The notes below the pieces were generated by a model. That model was given only the letters and a program-made list of their open reading frames with translations. It ran no database searches and was not told the DNA's origin. The translations under genes were made by a program, and so were the position numbers. Shown piece after piece: positions 32,600 through 45,352 of a stretch of DNA of 64,000 nt. Origin of the DNA: Ampelomyces quisqualis (taxonomy: Eukaryota > Ascomycota > Dothideomycetes > Pleosporales > Phaeosphaeriaceae); assembly GCA_018398575.1 (NCBI GenBank), contig JAGTXZ010000008.1, forward strand, positions 2,356,001 through 2,420,000. The letters run 5' to 3'. Each line of letters begins with the position of its first letter. Within the stretch, counting starts at the first letter, position 1.

Positions 32600-33650
32600 G
32601 GCCTTTTAGATGCTAGCAGAGTCTCTTAACTAAGTGTAGCTTCTATTATACACAATACAGTTACTGTTCTACCTAGCAGAGAACATGCTGTTGTTTAATA
32701 GTACTAACGTTACAGACTTTCTAGAGCGTTTTAAGGACTTCTTAAAGTACTATAGCTTTACAGACTAAATAATAATTAACAGACTAGTAGCCTACTGTAA
32801 GCTAAGACAGAGAACTATTATACAGGCGTCTAAAGAGTATGCAAAAGCCTAGGATAACTACTTGTAGAAAGAGCTCTGCAATAGCCTCTAACAACGCTTT
32901 AGAAATAATAACAAAGGTTAACAAGAAGAGCATGTAAAGTACTTTAAACACTAGCTAAGTTAGTGCCAAATAAGATTAGACCTAAAGATTAGAGACTACC
33001 TGCAGGACTTTTAAATCTGCAGTAAAAGGTGTATTAAAGCAGGCACTATTAATAAGAACTGTTGCAACTACTACCTTGTTAAGGGACTACTGCTCTAACA
33101 CGCAACAAAGATCCTAGAGAAGTTTAGCCTAAAAACAAACACCCTAAAGGACTTTAAGTACAAAAAGATCTAAGACTATCTAGCAAAGTGCCTAGAAGTA
33201 GAGAAAGAAGTGCGTATGTTAAATCTAGCAGAAGCTATAAAAGCCTTTAAACTAGAGGTAGAGTTTAAAGTAAAACTAGTAGCTAAATAACTATTAGCCC
33301 TACTGCAGCAAAACAACTTTAAACCTAGAATTAAGCTAGAAATAAACTTCTAACCTGCTACCCTTTAGTTGCTAACAAAAAGCACTTTATTTAGAAACTA
33401 GCGTAAGTAAGCTTCTTCTAGTGCAGCGCCTATAAAGAACAAAGTAAATAACCTTATAGATAAGATGCTATAGCTTAGGCTTAACTAAATAACTATTAAG
33501 TAGCAGCTATAGAGCATGCAATAGACTCCTCGCGAAGCAGAGCTTATAAACAATCTAGTTATTTATGCCTTAGTTTGCAAGCAAACTAAAGAGTAATTAG
33601 AAGCCCTGCAACTATATATACCTTAGCTAGCCCTACAAAACTAGAGCTAT
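32600..33650 (+). pseudogene. E2 gag remnant
   Basis: The plus frame starting near 32,670 reads NSTNVTDFLERFKDFLKYYS and then LVAYCKLRQRTIIQASKEY. This resembles the capsid of fungal Ty3/gypsy elements, whose gag begins with a similar N-V-T-x-F-L-x-x-F motif. Several TAG/TAA stops replace likely Gln and Trp codons. No zinc knuckle was located by eye. A preceding readable stretch at about 31,880-32,550 may be the N-terminal part. Confidence 0.6.
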
Positions 33651-36249
33651 TAGAACTATAAGCAACAACAGTAAGCATAGAGAAATAATAACTATTAGCG
33701 CAACAGCTAGAACTATAGCTACTTAAACAACAATTAGAGTTACTAGTAGAGACGTCCTAGCAGAAAACTACTAAGTAGCTTTAGGATAAACTATTAGGTT
33801 TGTAATAAGACTAGGCATTTAAAGCAAAACTGCCTAACACTAAGAGGCTTTATTACTAACAGCTAGTGCTTTCTTAACAAACGTAACATGCTCTAATAGA
33901 AGACGCCTAATAATCTACAGGGTAGAGTTACTAGCCTTAGCAACGCATAATAGGCTAATACTATCTTAGCTAAGATTAAGAAGCGCTTTCTAAAACGCAA
34001 CGTTAACCTCCTTAAGGTTAAATCTAAATTTATAGGCAGACTTAGTCCTTCTATTCCTATTAAGAACAACGCAGTCTCTATACAGCTAGTACCTAATACC
34101 TTAGAAGCGCTGTTAGAAGCAAACTGTAACAAGTATTAGGACATATTAGACTGCCTTATAACTAAATCTAAGGAACTTCTTACTAACAGCAGCTTAGTAT
34201 TAGCTGCAGTTATTAGCTAAAACTAAGTAAAACGCAGTAACAATTAACCTGCATACAGTTAGGTTTAGGTTCAGAAGCTACCTTAGAAGCTAGTTAATAG
34301 AATCCTGCACTTAAAAGGCTACAGAAACAGAGATAACAGCTACTTTATAAGCAAAAAGTTAGAGCAAGACTACTTAGTTTAATTCGCAAGCAATAAGAAA
34401 TTAGGAGATATAGAAATAGAGAAAGTTACCTAACTAACTAAAAGGCTGTTAAAGCTTACCTACGCAGTAGAGTAAAAGAAAAAGAACCTAAAGAAGTAGC
34501 AGCTAGTCTAGAAGTTTAAGGCTAACGCCTAATTAGTTATCTAGCGCATTCTTAACACCTTAGTTCTGTTACTGCTTAAGACTGTTATTAGCAACATGCT
34601 AGAGGTTAAGAAGAAGCTGTTCTAAGCAAGCTACACGCTAGCAGAGTTTAAAGACCTTTTAGTTGCCCTTACACGCTACACAACAGTTAAAAGCGCTAAC
34701 AAAGACTTAGATAGAGACTAACCTACTATAAGAGCTAGCGTTAACTTACTAACCTAGGGCTTACTCTTAGACTACGTGCTAGTTAAGGTAGTAAACAGAA
34801 AAGTAAGTAAGTGCTTTAGTATTAATGCTAAACACTAGTTAGACCTAGAGATTAGCTAGATTAAAAGGCACATCTAACGTAATAAAGAACTAGGCCTTAA
34901 GCTTACTGCTAACAAGGACTTTTGCAAGCCTACTTACTATTAGAGGGAGTATAATTAAGCCTTAGGCGTAGAGCACCTTAGGAGAGAATACTTAAAAGTA
35001 CCTATTAACATTAAGGGGACCTAGTTTCTTAGCCTTATTAACTCTAGCGCAGAGCTTAACACTATAAAAAGAGAAACAGCAGAACAAGCTATGCTTCTAA
35101 TTACGTCTCTGCTAAAGAGTATAAGAACTACAAAAATAGTAGTAGCAAACAGTTTAACTAAAGAGTTTTTAGGCATTGTATAGAAAGTACTTATTACTAT
35201 TAGGAGGATTAAAATCTGCACTAGCTTCTTTATCCTTAAGGAGTGCACAAACCTAATTATCCTAGGTAATTCCTTTCTAACAAACGCTTAAGCTAGAATT
35301 AAGTACGCTACTAATAGGCTAACCTACTGCCAAATCTTTAGCAAGAATAGTAAACACAGTACAAGATTTGTTTACACAAGAGGTAATTAGATTAACGCGC
35401 TAGAACTCTACTCTAGGCTTCTTGTAGAAAACATTAGGAGAGTGTAATTGCTAGCGTTTTACTTCTATCTAAACCTATTGCACAGCTAGACTAGAACTAT
35501 TAAATAAACTTAACACAGCTTTAAGTAGACTCTAATACTCTAAGTAAGGATTAGCTAGTAATAAAGTTAGCAACAGAGTAGCTCTAACAGAAATCTTTAA
35601 TACTAATTATTCTCTTAGAAACACAGTTCTTCTAGTAGCTAGGTGTAGGCACTATAGGCGTAGGGCCTAACAGATCTATTATTATTAGTAACAGCAATAG
35701 AATGTACATGCTTGTTAGCAATAGCGTAGGCTACTACTCTTAAAATATTATAGCAAGTGTTGTAAGGCAGCTCTCTTAGAGTCTTAGGATTAATATTAGT
35801 GCTAAGAGCTTCTAAGAGCAAGAGCTTAGTAAAACAACTAGCAAGAGGGGTTTACCTATTAAAGTAATAATAATTTAGCTAAAGCGCACAACTAATCTAC
35901 AATTAAACAATATTTTCTTTAATATTAGCACTTTGCACAAGTAAAAAGCTTAAAAGGTCTAGCTAGTAGACAACTTAGGACAGACCCTAAGAGATATTAG
36001 TAGGTATAAAGATTAGAAAGAGCGCACGCGCATTTAACAGGTACTAAATAAGAAAAACACTCTATTTTTAAGCTACTTTAAGCTATAATACGCAAAGTTC
36101 CCTAGAGGCATAAGGCTTACGCCTAAACGCCTGTTAAAGATAAAGATCTTTCTAGACTTGCTTCTATAAGAACAAGCTATGCTAGAGAAGCTACTGTACT
36201 AACAGGAAGCTGCCTTAGCCTAGAACTTTAGTAAATTAGGACAGGTTAG

Positions 36250-38800
36250 CTATAAGGTAGTGCCCCTAATTAAAATTAACACTGTTTCTTATAAGGCGTA
36301 GCAAGCTAATCAATTCCCTATTCCCTAAAAACTTAGAGAAGTAGTAGTTAAAATAGTACAGGAGTAGATTAACTAAGAGGCTCTTAAACTGTGCAGAAGT
36401 TAATACTAAAACCTATAGTTTCTGGTAGCTAAGAAAGACAAAGGATATCAGCTTATTAACAACGCGTAAAAGATTAATAAGGTTATAATTTGCAACGCAA
36501 ACCTACTACTTAATCTAGATAAATTTGCAGAAGATTTTGCTAGTTGCGTAATTATAAGCTTGCTTAATTTCTTCTTAGGATACAACTAAGTAGAGCTGCA
36601 CAAGAACTCTTAAGATATAACAGCGTTCTATACACCTATTAGACTAGTACGCTAGTGCACACTGCCTATAGGTACAACAAATTTAGTTGCTGAATTTATA
36701 CGCGTTATAACTAAAATATACTAAGATTACATCCTAGAGCGCTGCAGACCTTACCTAGATAACATTTGTATTAAGAGACTAAAGTTCTACTACAATAGAA
36801 TAGAGATTAAACTAGGTATTAGAAAGTACGTTGCAGAGCATCTCTGTAATATAGACGCTGTTCTAGCAGATATTAAGCGCGTAGAGGCTATAATATTAGG
36901 CTACAAATTAGACTTCTGTTATGTGTCTATAATTATAGTAGGCTATTGTGTTAACGCTGCTGGCTAGCATTCTAACTATAAGAAAATTAAGAAGATACTC
37001 TCCTAGCTGCTCTGCAGAGACTAAAAAGACGTTTAAATGTTTATTAGTATATACGTGTATTACAGAGTGTAGATTAAGCATTTTAACATTATTTTAGAAC
37101 TGCTATTCTGCCTGCTGCGCAAAAATGCGCTCTTTAAGTAGTCCTTAGAACAGTAGGGCGCAATAGATAAATTAAAGCGCGCGCTATATTCTACGCTAGC
37201 GCTTGTCTTTATCTCTTATAACAAGCTATTACTCTTAATTATTATATTTGTTAATAGTAGTTAAAAGGGTTAGGGCGCAGTTCTTATGCAGCTAGATCTA
37301 AAGAGTTATTAGTACTCTATTTGGTACAAAAGTAGAGTTTAGTCTAAGTCTAAACAAAATTAAGACTTAGGAAAATACAAATGCAAAGCCTTACTCTTAG
37401 CGCTAAAGAAGTTTTAGACCTACTTGTATAGAGTAGAGTTTGTTATAGAAACAGACGCAAAGATACTAGTTGTACAGCTTTAGTAAAGTGCAACTAACTT
37501 GCTAGGAGCTCTTGTTACGCAGTAGCTAGCGCTTCTTAATATATAGAAATTTAATATAGTCTATATTAAAGGCAAGAGAAACGTAGTAGCTAACGCCTTT
37601 TTAAGAAGACCTAAGAAACTAGGGTAAGAGCTACCTAATAAGCTAGAGGAAGACATTAAAGACTTTATTAACGCTTATATAAATTTAGTACAGCTTGCTA
37701 TTGCCTTATACCTGCGCATAGCTAACCTACGTTATAGCAGCTGTAAAGCTAATCTTAGCTTTAAAGACTAACTATTAGATAAAGCTTATAGCAAAGAATC
37801 TTAGGCTTAGGCTTGTTAGATTCTATTCTACTGTTAGCCTAATAGTCTTTTAAGAGCTAAAATAAAAAAGTTTACAAGGAGAGCGCTTAAATTAACAGTA
37901 AGAGAAAGGCATCTGTTCTTAATACTAACTAGAAAGCGCCTACTACAGCAAATTGTAGACAAACCTAATAAACGTTTAGCTATTATTAAAGCTATGCATA
38001 ATAAAGCAGGACACTGTAGAAAGAAAGGCACATAGCGTAAAGTGTAGGCGCGTTATTATTAGAAAGGACAATATAAGGATGTTAAGTCTTACGTTAAGTT
38101 ATACCTAAAGTGTTAAGTACATGCCTTAGCAACAGTTTAAGAAGAACTCTAGCTAATAACCTTTCTAACAATACCCTTTGGCTAGATATCTATAAACGTA
38201 GTATACATACCTCTAGCTAGAGGCAAGAAGTTTCTTGTAGTAGCCTAATATACTACAACGCAGTAGGCTAAAGCTAAAGCCCTATTAAACGCAGACTTAG
38301 CATCTATTGTTAAGTTTCTAAAACAAAAAGTCTTCTGCTAATAGAGCCTACTACTTAAAATTTTAGTTAATAAAGGCCCTAAAAACAAGCATCTACTAAT
38401 TAACCTGCAATAGCAATTTAGAATCTGTAGAGTAGTAGCTAGCGCCTATTATCTACAAGGTTAAGGCTTAATTAAACAAGAACACGCGCTAATAGTAGAT
38501 GCTTTAAAGAAGCTTAGCAGGATATAGGTTAACTACTTAGACTGCGTTCTGTAGGCTAATTAGACTAGTGTTAAGCGTGCAACTAGAGAGACTCTAGCGT
38601 TTCTTATATATAGTTGTAAGCACGTACTGCCTATTAAATTGTGTATACTAACCTAGCAGACTCTGCTCTAGAAAGAAGTAACTAATACTGCTTTGCTCTT
38701 AGCTATAAAGGCTTGTTAATTTAAAAAGAGAGATATTAGGTTGCAAGAGTCTATTGCTAGAACAGTCTGACTAAGAAACAACAACAAGAACTACTTTAAT
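36250..38800 (+). pseudogene. E2 pol remnant (RT, RNase H, integrase)
   Basis: RT begins with REVVVKIVQE and FLVAKKDKGYQLINNA (about 36,335-36,460). It continues DITAFYTPIRLVR and TLPIGTTNLVAEFIRV (about 36,616-36,710). The catalytic box is YLDN at 36,752-36,763 instead of YLDD, from TGA to TAA. RNase H is seen near 37,250 (FVNSS, GAVLMQLD) and 37,440 (ETDAKIL). The integrase zinc region is at about 37,990-38,110 (HNKAGHCRKKG, then LKC), followed by core-like INVVYIPLARGKK at about 38,195. Stops are TAG or TAA only. Confidence 0.85.
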
Positions 38801-39399
38801 AAGAACAGAGTTACTAGAGTAGACAAACTAAACGTTAGCAACTTAGTTTTGCTTAGGGATTTCTACTACAACAACAACTGATTAGTGCTTAGTAAGTTTC
38901 TTCTAAAATAGCAGAAGCTATTTAGAATACATAAAGTTAGAGAGAAAGAGTAGTACAACCTTAAGAAGCTTAATAGAGCACTGTTTTAAAGCTATACGCT
39001 AGGCAACAGGTTAAAGAAGTTCTATTAGCGCACTAAAATAGAACTAAAGCTTATTAACAAGAACCTATCTACTAACAAGACTAAAGACTAGGCGCTCTCT
39101 AGCTATAGGCAGGATATCCTACAACTAGTAGAAGAATTAGTAGCGCGCTAGTGTTCTAAGAGGCTTAAGAACGCTACTAAGGTAGATAAGAATAAAAATT
39201 TAGATTTAGAATAATTAGCAGAGACGCGCTAAAGAGCTGTTGAAGTGCGTATTATTAAAAACCTAAACTTTAACAGATCTAAATACAAAGTTGTTAGAAT
39301 AGCTTTAAAGCATCTATAAGAACAAAAATAGATAGCAAAGGAAGGTACGCAATAGACGTAGTTTACAGTAATCCTACTAGCTATTAAAAGTAACACTGT

Positions 39400-40500
39400 T
39401 AAGACAAGCCTATACATTTGCTATTTAGAAGCTATATTAGCGCTACGCTATAAGGCATGTAAGCCTAAACTTCTAAATATACTAAAGCTTTAGAAGAAGC
39501 AGCAGCATTATTACTAGCATTAACAGGTACATTAACATTAACCTCTATCTTATCTCTATTATTAATATTATTCTTAGCAACAGTATCTATAGACTTGCTA
39601 GCCTTATCTTTAGACCTAGATTTAGAATCTAGTTTAACAGCCTAACTAGAACTAAAATTAGAGTTGCTATTATTAGAAAGCTCTAGCAGCTCTTTAGTTA
39701 CGCAAGACCTTCTACTACAATAGCTTTTGTTATCAGAAGTATTGCGCAGCAGCCTACTCTAAACAAACAAACTCTAATTAAACCTTACAGTAGCTTAGCA
39801 GGTTAAAATAAAAAACTAAGAGCAAGACGCATATTCCCTAACACCTTATGCAGCAGAAATAGACAGCGTTAGTAGGATGTTGCAAGCGTCTAGGCTATTT
39901 TAATTAACAGATTGCTTAGAATTACCTAAGTTACTATAATATTAGCCTAAATCCAAAAAGGAGCCTCTAAAGATAAGTATTTCTAAACAATAGTTAGCAA
40001 CTTGCCTATGTAGAAATAAGCCTAAAAGCTTATGTTATAGAAGCAGTTAGTGCAAGCACTATAGAGTAGCTACTTTCTATTATAAACAATACTACAACAC
40101 TTGCTAAAAGCGTATTTGCAATTACTTTTTGCGCAACAGCTACAAGGCTAAACGTTATACTAGCTAGAGTTAGAGTATGTGCAAGTAGACTAACTGTAAT
40201 ATAGAATAAGTGTAGCTAGGTTGTCCTTAAGAAAGTTACAGCCTATGCCCAAGCAAAAGTAATCCTTAACTAAAATTCTATTAGTCTTTATATTAAAGGA
40301 GTTAAACTAGATAGCTAGTATACATCTACTTTCTTCTATAAGCTTAGAAGACAGGGCGCAGTTAACAAGCAGTAGGGAGAAGCTTTTTCTATTAGTCTTA
40401 ACCTTAAAAAGCATGTGCTAGAGCTAAGCAATAACCTTAATAGTAATTTAGCTAAACAACATTACTATAACTATAAATAAATTAGTCTAAAACAGCTAAC
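39400..40500 (+). pseudogene. E2 post-integrase plus-strand ORF remnant
   Basis: A readable plus frame around 40,045-40,485 contains spaced Cys and Tyr residues (CKHYRVATFYYKQYYNTC, then RICNYFLRNSYKAKRY, then GCP) and ends SLNLKKHVLELSNNLNSN. The Leu/Ser-rich stretch before it (39,500-39,700) is low complexity. It lies where E1 has its own extra Cys-containing ORF, but no sequence kinship could be established by eye. The function is unknown and the exact limits are uncertain. Confidence 0.35.
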
Positions 40501-41656
40501 AAGATATTTAGAATCTGCTTATATTAGTTATATATAGTATTATAAGGGAAAGTAACCTTCTTATAGATGTAAAGCTTAGAAGTCTTATTACTACAATAGC
40601 TAAAGAAGATTAGTTTTACAGAAGATGTCTAAGCAACAGACTAAGAGGCAGGCAGAAAGGCTGTTAGAGTTAGTGTGCAATGCTAGGCTATCTAAGCTTA
40701 AAGCTTGTTATTACCTATGCTCTAAGTCTTAGCTAGCTTACTATAAGCCTAGAAAGTTATTAGAACTTTAATAGACAACTTAGGAAAGCCTAAGTTGTTG
40801 TTAGAGAAGCCTAGGTTACTATTAAGAAAGCCTAGGCTATTATTAGAGAAACTAGGCAAATTGCTAGAGATTAACTATACTGTATTATAGAACTTATTGC
40901 TAGACTCTAAAGCAATAGTAATAGGCAAGTATAATAGACGCAGAACAGAACTGCGCAGGTAAGAATTTTAGAGCAACGTGTGCTTAAGCTGCTAAAGAAG
41001 CTTATTAATTGTAGCTAGGGCAGCAGCGTTAGGTAGAGGCAGTAGAGGAGTTGTTAGGAGAGTTTAGAAAGCAGGCAAAATTCTCTTAGCAACCTTAGGC
41101 TTAGCAAACAGCTCTCTAAACAGCAGCAGCTTAGGCAACAGCCTATACACTATAGCTAAAGCCTTAGCAGCCTTACTAGACAAAAGAGAAGTAGAAGAGT
41201 ACTACAGGCTGCTCTTAGAACTAGGCTATTGCCTATAAGGAGATTAAGAAGTAGGCAGAGGCAGCGTTAGGCGCAGTAGAAAACAAATAAGTAGGCAATA
41301 TTAAGCAGCAGCGTAAAAATCTATGCTAAGTAAGGTAATTAACAGGCTTAGAAAGATAGTGTAAGAGTCTAGAAGCAAAGGTAAGGTAGAGTTTTAATAA
41401 AAGCCTAGGTAACGCGCAGTTAAAACAACGCGCCTAATAACGCGCTAGTTAGGTAAGAGAAAAACAATAAATAGTAGTAACAAAGCGTTAATTAATTAGA
41501 AAATTAGAAAAGAAAGAAAGCCTCTTTTTTTTTTATAGAAGGGGAAGAAAGTAGTACTCTCTAGCACAGCTATAAACTCTAAAGATACGTTAAAAGAGGA
41601 GAGTTAATTTTACAGAAAGCTACTACAAAAACAAGATCTATAATAGAGAACTCTAA

Positions 41657-42214
41657 TTGTTAGAAGAGTTATTTAGACTACCTAAGCTATTACTTAAGGC
41701 AGCTATATTAATATCTCTAACTAATAGATTGCTATTGCTAGCTTCTAGGCTAGCATTATTAACGCTACGCTTTGCACTAGCTAAAGGCCTACTAACATTA
41801 AGCTAAGCTAAAGCCTTATTAGTAACAGTATTATTAGCATCCTTCTTAACATTCTTATTAACTACAGCTAACTTAGGATCTAACTAAACCTTCTTGCAAG
41901 GTAACTTCTTAACTCTGCAGCCCTTTGTATATAAACTAGAAATGCAACACTTACTAGAAGATAGAGTGCTTAAGGGCCTCTTAGAGTTGTAGCTAGCTTT
42001 AGAAGAGTTTTTAGAGACCTTGCTAGCATTAAAGTCTAGGCTTTAACAAGCCTTCCTAGCCAACAACTTTGCAAAATCTAGTAGACTAGACTTGCTTAGA
42101 GCTCTAAAGCTACTAAGCTTCTTTGCTAGAGTTAGTAAACTGCAATTGCGCAAGTTCTTAAAAGGCAAGTTGTTAAGAATAAGAGGGCTAGAGGTAATGT
42201 AAAAGGGCTTAACA
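41657..42214 (-). pseudogene. E2 antisense ORF remnant
   Basis: On the minus strand about 186 codons read continuously with only three stops, all TAA/TAG. Segments include LILNNLPFKNLRNCSLLTL, KKLSSFRALSKSSLLDFAKL and KCCISSLYTKGCRVKKLPCKK. It is Lys/Ser/Asn-rich with a Cys/Lys-rich centre, so a basic nucleic-acid-binding protein is possible. An antisense ORF between pol and the 3' LTR is unusual but known in some plant and fungal LTR elements. I cannot name the family. Confidence 0.5.
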
Positions 42215-43759
42215 GCCCTAGTGCCCTTAACGCTACGCAGAATAACTAGAGCGCCTACAAATAATTAGTAAAGAACTCTAGAAAACAATAGAAAAGAATA
42301 ACTAAGAAGGCGTTAGCTACTTACAATTTATTAAACACTACTCTTTAGCAGAAGAAAACAGGCAGTTGCTACAAGTACTATTGTTTAGCAGCTTACTCTA
42401 GAACCTAAACTGCATACATAAGCTAGTAGACTTAAACGTCTAACTAGCTCTTGCGCAGCAACTGTATAAGTGCTTAGACTTATTCTTAATAGAAGCTATG
42501 TTAATAGCGCAGTTAGTATAGCTTAAGATTAAGCTCTTAATATAGGCATTATAGATCTTATACTTCTTAGCTTTAGAGTTATCCTTAAGGCCAAAGTAAT
42601 TGCCTAGCGTAGAGAGTAACTTGTTAATATGTAGAAGCCTATTAGTCTTAACAACTAAGCTTGCCTACTTAGCTCCTAAATAAGGGCTAATAGTAAGTAG
42701 TAACAGATAAGGCCTAAAGGTTTTCCCTGCAGACTTAAGAGTAACAAAAACTAACTAGAGCTTAGCAATAAGAGAGCAGCTTAGCTTCCTATTCTTATTT
42801 GATTTAACTAGCGCAAATGTTAGTAGGCGTTTAGCTTAACTTATTAATAAACTAGTACTTACTCTAGTTAATTACATTACTGTAGCTGGAACAGTTAACT
42901 AGGTACCTGTAAACTAGAAAGCAAGTATCTCTATTAGGCCTAGAAATAAGCTTGTTCTTTATTATAGCTTAAAGATAAATGCAAAGTGCAGCTAAGAAGC
43001 TAAGAAAGTGTTAGGCACGTGTATTAAGAAAACTCTAATTAACTAAATGCAAAGCGTTAACTAAGCAACTATTAGCAACAGCTAAGCTAGAAACTTAGAG
43101 CCCTAAAGTAAGAATGCGTTAGATTACAAGAGGAGGCAGTTAAGTAGGTAAGAGAGCAGAGCGTACACTAGAGCAAAGTAGTGTAGCTGCGTGTAGATAA
43201 GTTGCCTTAAAAGCAAATAGAAGTAGTAAAGTAAAAGAGTAACAAGTAGATAATATAAACTAAGCTAGAGCTAGTTAAAACGCCTGTTAACAAAGTAGAG
43301 AAGTTAAGTAGCTAATTGCAGTATAGCAGCAGTAAAGTTGTGTATTAGGTAAGTTAAGAGAGAAAGAGGCGTAAAGCAAGCAGCTAAAAGAGAGTAGGGC
43401 TAAAAGGTAAGGTAAAGTTAGCTAACGTAAAATTTGTTGTAATAGAAGTAGTCTAAAGCGTTTGCAGTTGTAACGTAAGTCTGCCTAGGCAACGCCTCTA
43501 CAACACTAGGTAAAGTTAGAATAACGTAGGCTAATAGCGCTTTGGCGTTTAGGTAAGAGAGTTAGATAGTAATGCAAGAAGATAGGAAAAGATTGTAAAT
43601 AGGTACTACTCCTTTACTAAAGGCCTGTTAGTTACTACTTTAGCATTATAAAAAGTTTAGAGTTGTTTTTCCTTAGGAGTTAGTCCTTTTGTTTAAGCAT
43701 TTTAGTTTTGCAGTTAGCATAAAAGAGAAGGAGCCTCTTTCTATAGATTAGGAGAGAGA

Positions 43760-43943
43760 TATAGTAAAGTAACATAGGAAGTAAGTCTAAAGGACGCTTA
43801 GGGTATAGCTAAGGGCATAGACAAGATACAATAGCTAAATAGCTATTAGAGAACAGAACAACCTACAACACACACCTAATAATAATATATTTAATTCTAC
43901 ATTAAATCTAATAGGCCTTAGAGGTAAATAACGCTCTACTATA
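43760..43943 (+). repeat. E2 3' LTR (184 bp)
   Basis: Begins TATAGTAAAGTAACATAGG and ends CGCTCTACTATA. The terminal TG and CA of the 5' copy have become TA and TA here, as expected for RIP. Confidence 0.9.
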
Positions 43944-43947
43944 GTAT

Positions 43948-44159
43948 ACTAGAAAGGGCCTAGGCCTTTTACTAATAACTATAGTTTTTAATTTAAATAG
44001 TCTTGTATAAGTTACCTAATAGGTTATCTAGATATGTTATCTAGGCCCTTATAAGCATCTAGACCCTTTTGCCTCTAGCGCCTCTAGAAGCCTCTAGCAC
44101 CTTAGTAGACCTTCTACTAGTAACGCTACTACTACTAGCACCTTACTAGCCTTAGCAGT
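43948..44159. other. Short repeat-block segment with CTAG-rich microsatellite
   Basis: Contains runs such as CTCTAGCGCCTCTAGAAGCC and ACGCTACTACTACTAGC, with no readable protein. It links E2 to the minisatellite array. Confidence 0.4.
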
Positions 44160-45060
44160 AGCCTACTAAACTATAAAAAAAAGTTAATCTAGGCCCTTTT
44201 ATCTAGACCCTTTTATCTAGACCCTTTTATCTAGACCCTTTTATCTAGACCCTTTTATCTAGACCCTTTTATCTAGGCCCTTTTTTTAAAGTAGTTTTTA
44301 TAACTTTCTTATCTATAACTAAGCTAGAAAATAGTATAACTAGCTATACTATAATACTAGAAAGCTTACTAAGCTATAAAAAAAAGTGTTATCTAGGCCC
44401 TTTTATCTAGACCCTTTTATCTAGGCCCTTTTTTTAAAGTAGTTTTTATAACTTTCTTATCTATAACTAAGCTAGAAAATAGTATAACTAGCTATACTAT
44501 AATACTAGAAAGCTTACTAAGCTATAAAAAAAAGTGTTATCTAGGCTCTTTTATCTAGACCCTTTTATCTAGGCCCTTTTTTTACAGTAGTTTTTATAGC
44601 TTTCTAATATATAACTAAGCTAGGAAATAGTATAACTAGCTATACTATAATACTAGAAAGCTTACTAAGCTATAAAAAAAAGTTTTATCTAAACTCTTTT
44701 ATCTAGGCCTTTTTTTCATAGTAGTTTATATAGCTCTAGAATATATAACTAAACTAGAAAATACTATAACTAGCTATACTATAATACTACGAAGCTTACT
44801 AAGCTATAAAAAAAGTTTTATCTAGGCCCTTTTATCTAGGCCCTTTTATCTTAGCTCTTTTATCTAGGCTCTTTAATCTAGGCTCTTTTATCTAGGCCCT
44901 TTTATCTAAACCTTTTTTTATAGTAGTTTCTATAGCTTTAGAATATATAACTAAGCTAGAAAATAAAATAACTAGTTTTTTATAGTACTAGAAAGCTTAA
45001 TAGGCTATAAAAAAAAGTTTTATCTAGGCCCTTTTATCTAACTTATAGCTTGTTAAAAAC
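44160..45060. repeat. Composite satellite: 14-bp units within a 148-bp higher-order unit
   Basis: The 14-bp unit CCCTTTTATCTAGA/G repeats in clusters of two to seven copies. Clusters alternate with a spacer containing GTAGTTTTTATAACTTTC and GCTTACTAAGCTATAAAAAA. Spacer starts at about 44,288, 44,436 and 44,584 give a period of exactly 148 bp. Later copies diverge in spacing. It is noncoding. Confidence 0.85.
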
Positions 45061-45352
45061 TTACTAGTTAGATATTTCTAGTAAGTTTCTTTTTTTTTAA
45101 GTATCTTTTTAGTATAAGTATTAGTTTCTATAAATATCTCTATTTACTTTTTATACTTAAGCTTTTAAAAATTCTTACTTAAATTTTTTCTTTAGTATAA
45201 AGTAAAACTTAACTTATTAGTTATATATTTATCTAACTAGAGTAGAAGAAAAAAGATCTACTATACGTAGTATAGCCTGTTCTAGCTTAAAAATAGATTA
45301 TTTCTAGTTAGTGCGTTGTAGCTAAACCTAAAATAGACTATTACGTATAACT

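Larger units (their letters stand above)
31489..43947 (+). mobile_element. E2: 12.45-kb RIP-dead Ty3/gypsy-like LTR retrotransposon with TSDs
   Basis: Two 184-bp LTRs delimit a 12,451-bp element (31,493-43,943). The flanking GTAT is duplicated (31,489-31,492 and 43,944-43,947). A purine tract (AGGAGAGAGA, 43,750-43,759) abuts the 3' LTR. Plus-strand content runs gag, then reverse transcriptase, RNase H and integrase in Ty3/gypsy order. A further 4 kb between integrase and the 3' LTR includes a readable minus-strand ORF. It is unusually long for the class. All frames are broken by TAG/TAA. Confidence 0.9.
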
